A DNA stretch of 5,852 nt from positions 1-5,852 of the forward strand of contig JAAXJV010000140.1 in NCBI GenBank assembly GCA_012269655.1, written 5' to 3'. The DNA is from Pseudomonadales bacterium. Lineage in GTDB: Bacteria; Pseudomonadota; Gammaproteobacteria; Pseudomonadales; Litorivicinaceae. The notes beneath the pieces were generated by a model. That model was not told the DNA's origin, did no database searches, and saw nothing but the letters and a program-made list of their open reading frames with translations. Shown one piece after another: positions 5,852-5,852 of this stretch (position 1 is its first letter; every line of letters begins with the position of its first letter). A program made the translations under genes and the position numbers.

Positions 5852-5852
5852 T

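Overview
The window looks like a catabolic island of a proteobacterium with intermediate GC content. A marine or aquatic gammaproteobacterium would fit the codon and base usage, but nothing here fixes the taxon. It holds six confident protein genes, two clear rho-independent terminators and one divergent promoter region. There are no RNA genes, insertion sequences or CRISPR repeats.

Layout: a plus-strand block starts with an inositol 2-dehydrogenase-like gene (iolG-like, 36-1040). It is followed by a small Rieske [2Fe-2S] ferredoxin (mocE-like, 1090-1410) and, 2 nt later, an FAD/NAD(P)H ferredoxin reductase with a TTG start (mocF-like, 1413-2636). A GC-rich hairpin with a T-run closes this block. 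After a 211-nt AT-rich spacer with a possible promoter, a palindrome and a tiny hydrophobic ORF comes a membrane di-iron, His-box hydroxylase (mocD-like, 2848-3864). A cUUCGg-loop terminator separates it from a convergent minus-strand SGNH esterase/acyltransferase of the MsAcT/arylesterase type (3900-4523). A divergent intergenic region then leads into a second, different Gfo/Idh/MocA oxidoreductase (4667-5851), which ends one base before the window does.

How they may work together: membrane hydroxylase, Rieske ferredoxin and ferredoxin reductase form a complete three-component monooxygenase. This is the set known as MocD/MocE/MocF from rhizobial rhizopine catabolism, where it is needed to convert 3-O-methyl-scyllo-inosamine to scyllo-inosamine. 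An inositol dehydrogenase and a second Gfo/Idh/MocA enzyme beside it suggest oxidative removal of an O-methyl group from a methylated cyclitol (rhizopine, a methyl-inositol such as pinitol or ononitol, or a related sugar). NAD-dependent oxidation of the ring would follow. The esterase could remove an ester group from the substrate. The substrate is inferred; the component families are read directly from motifs.
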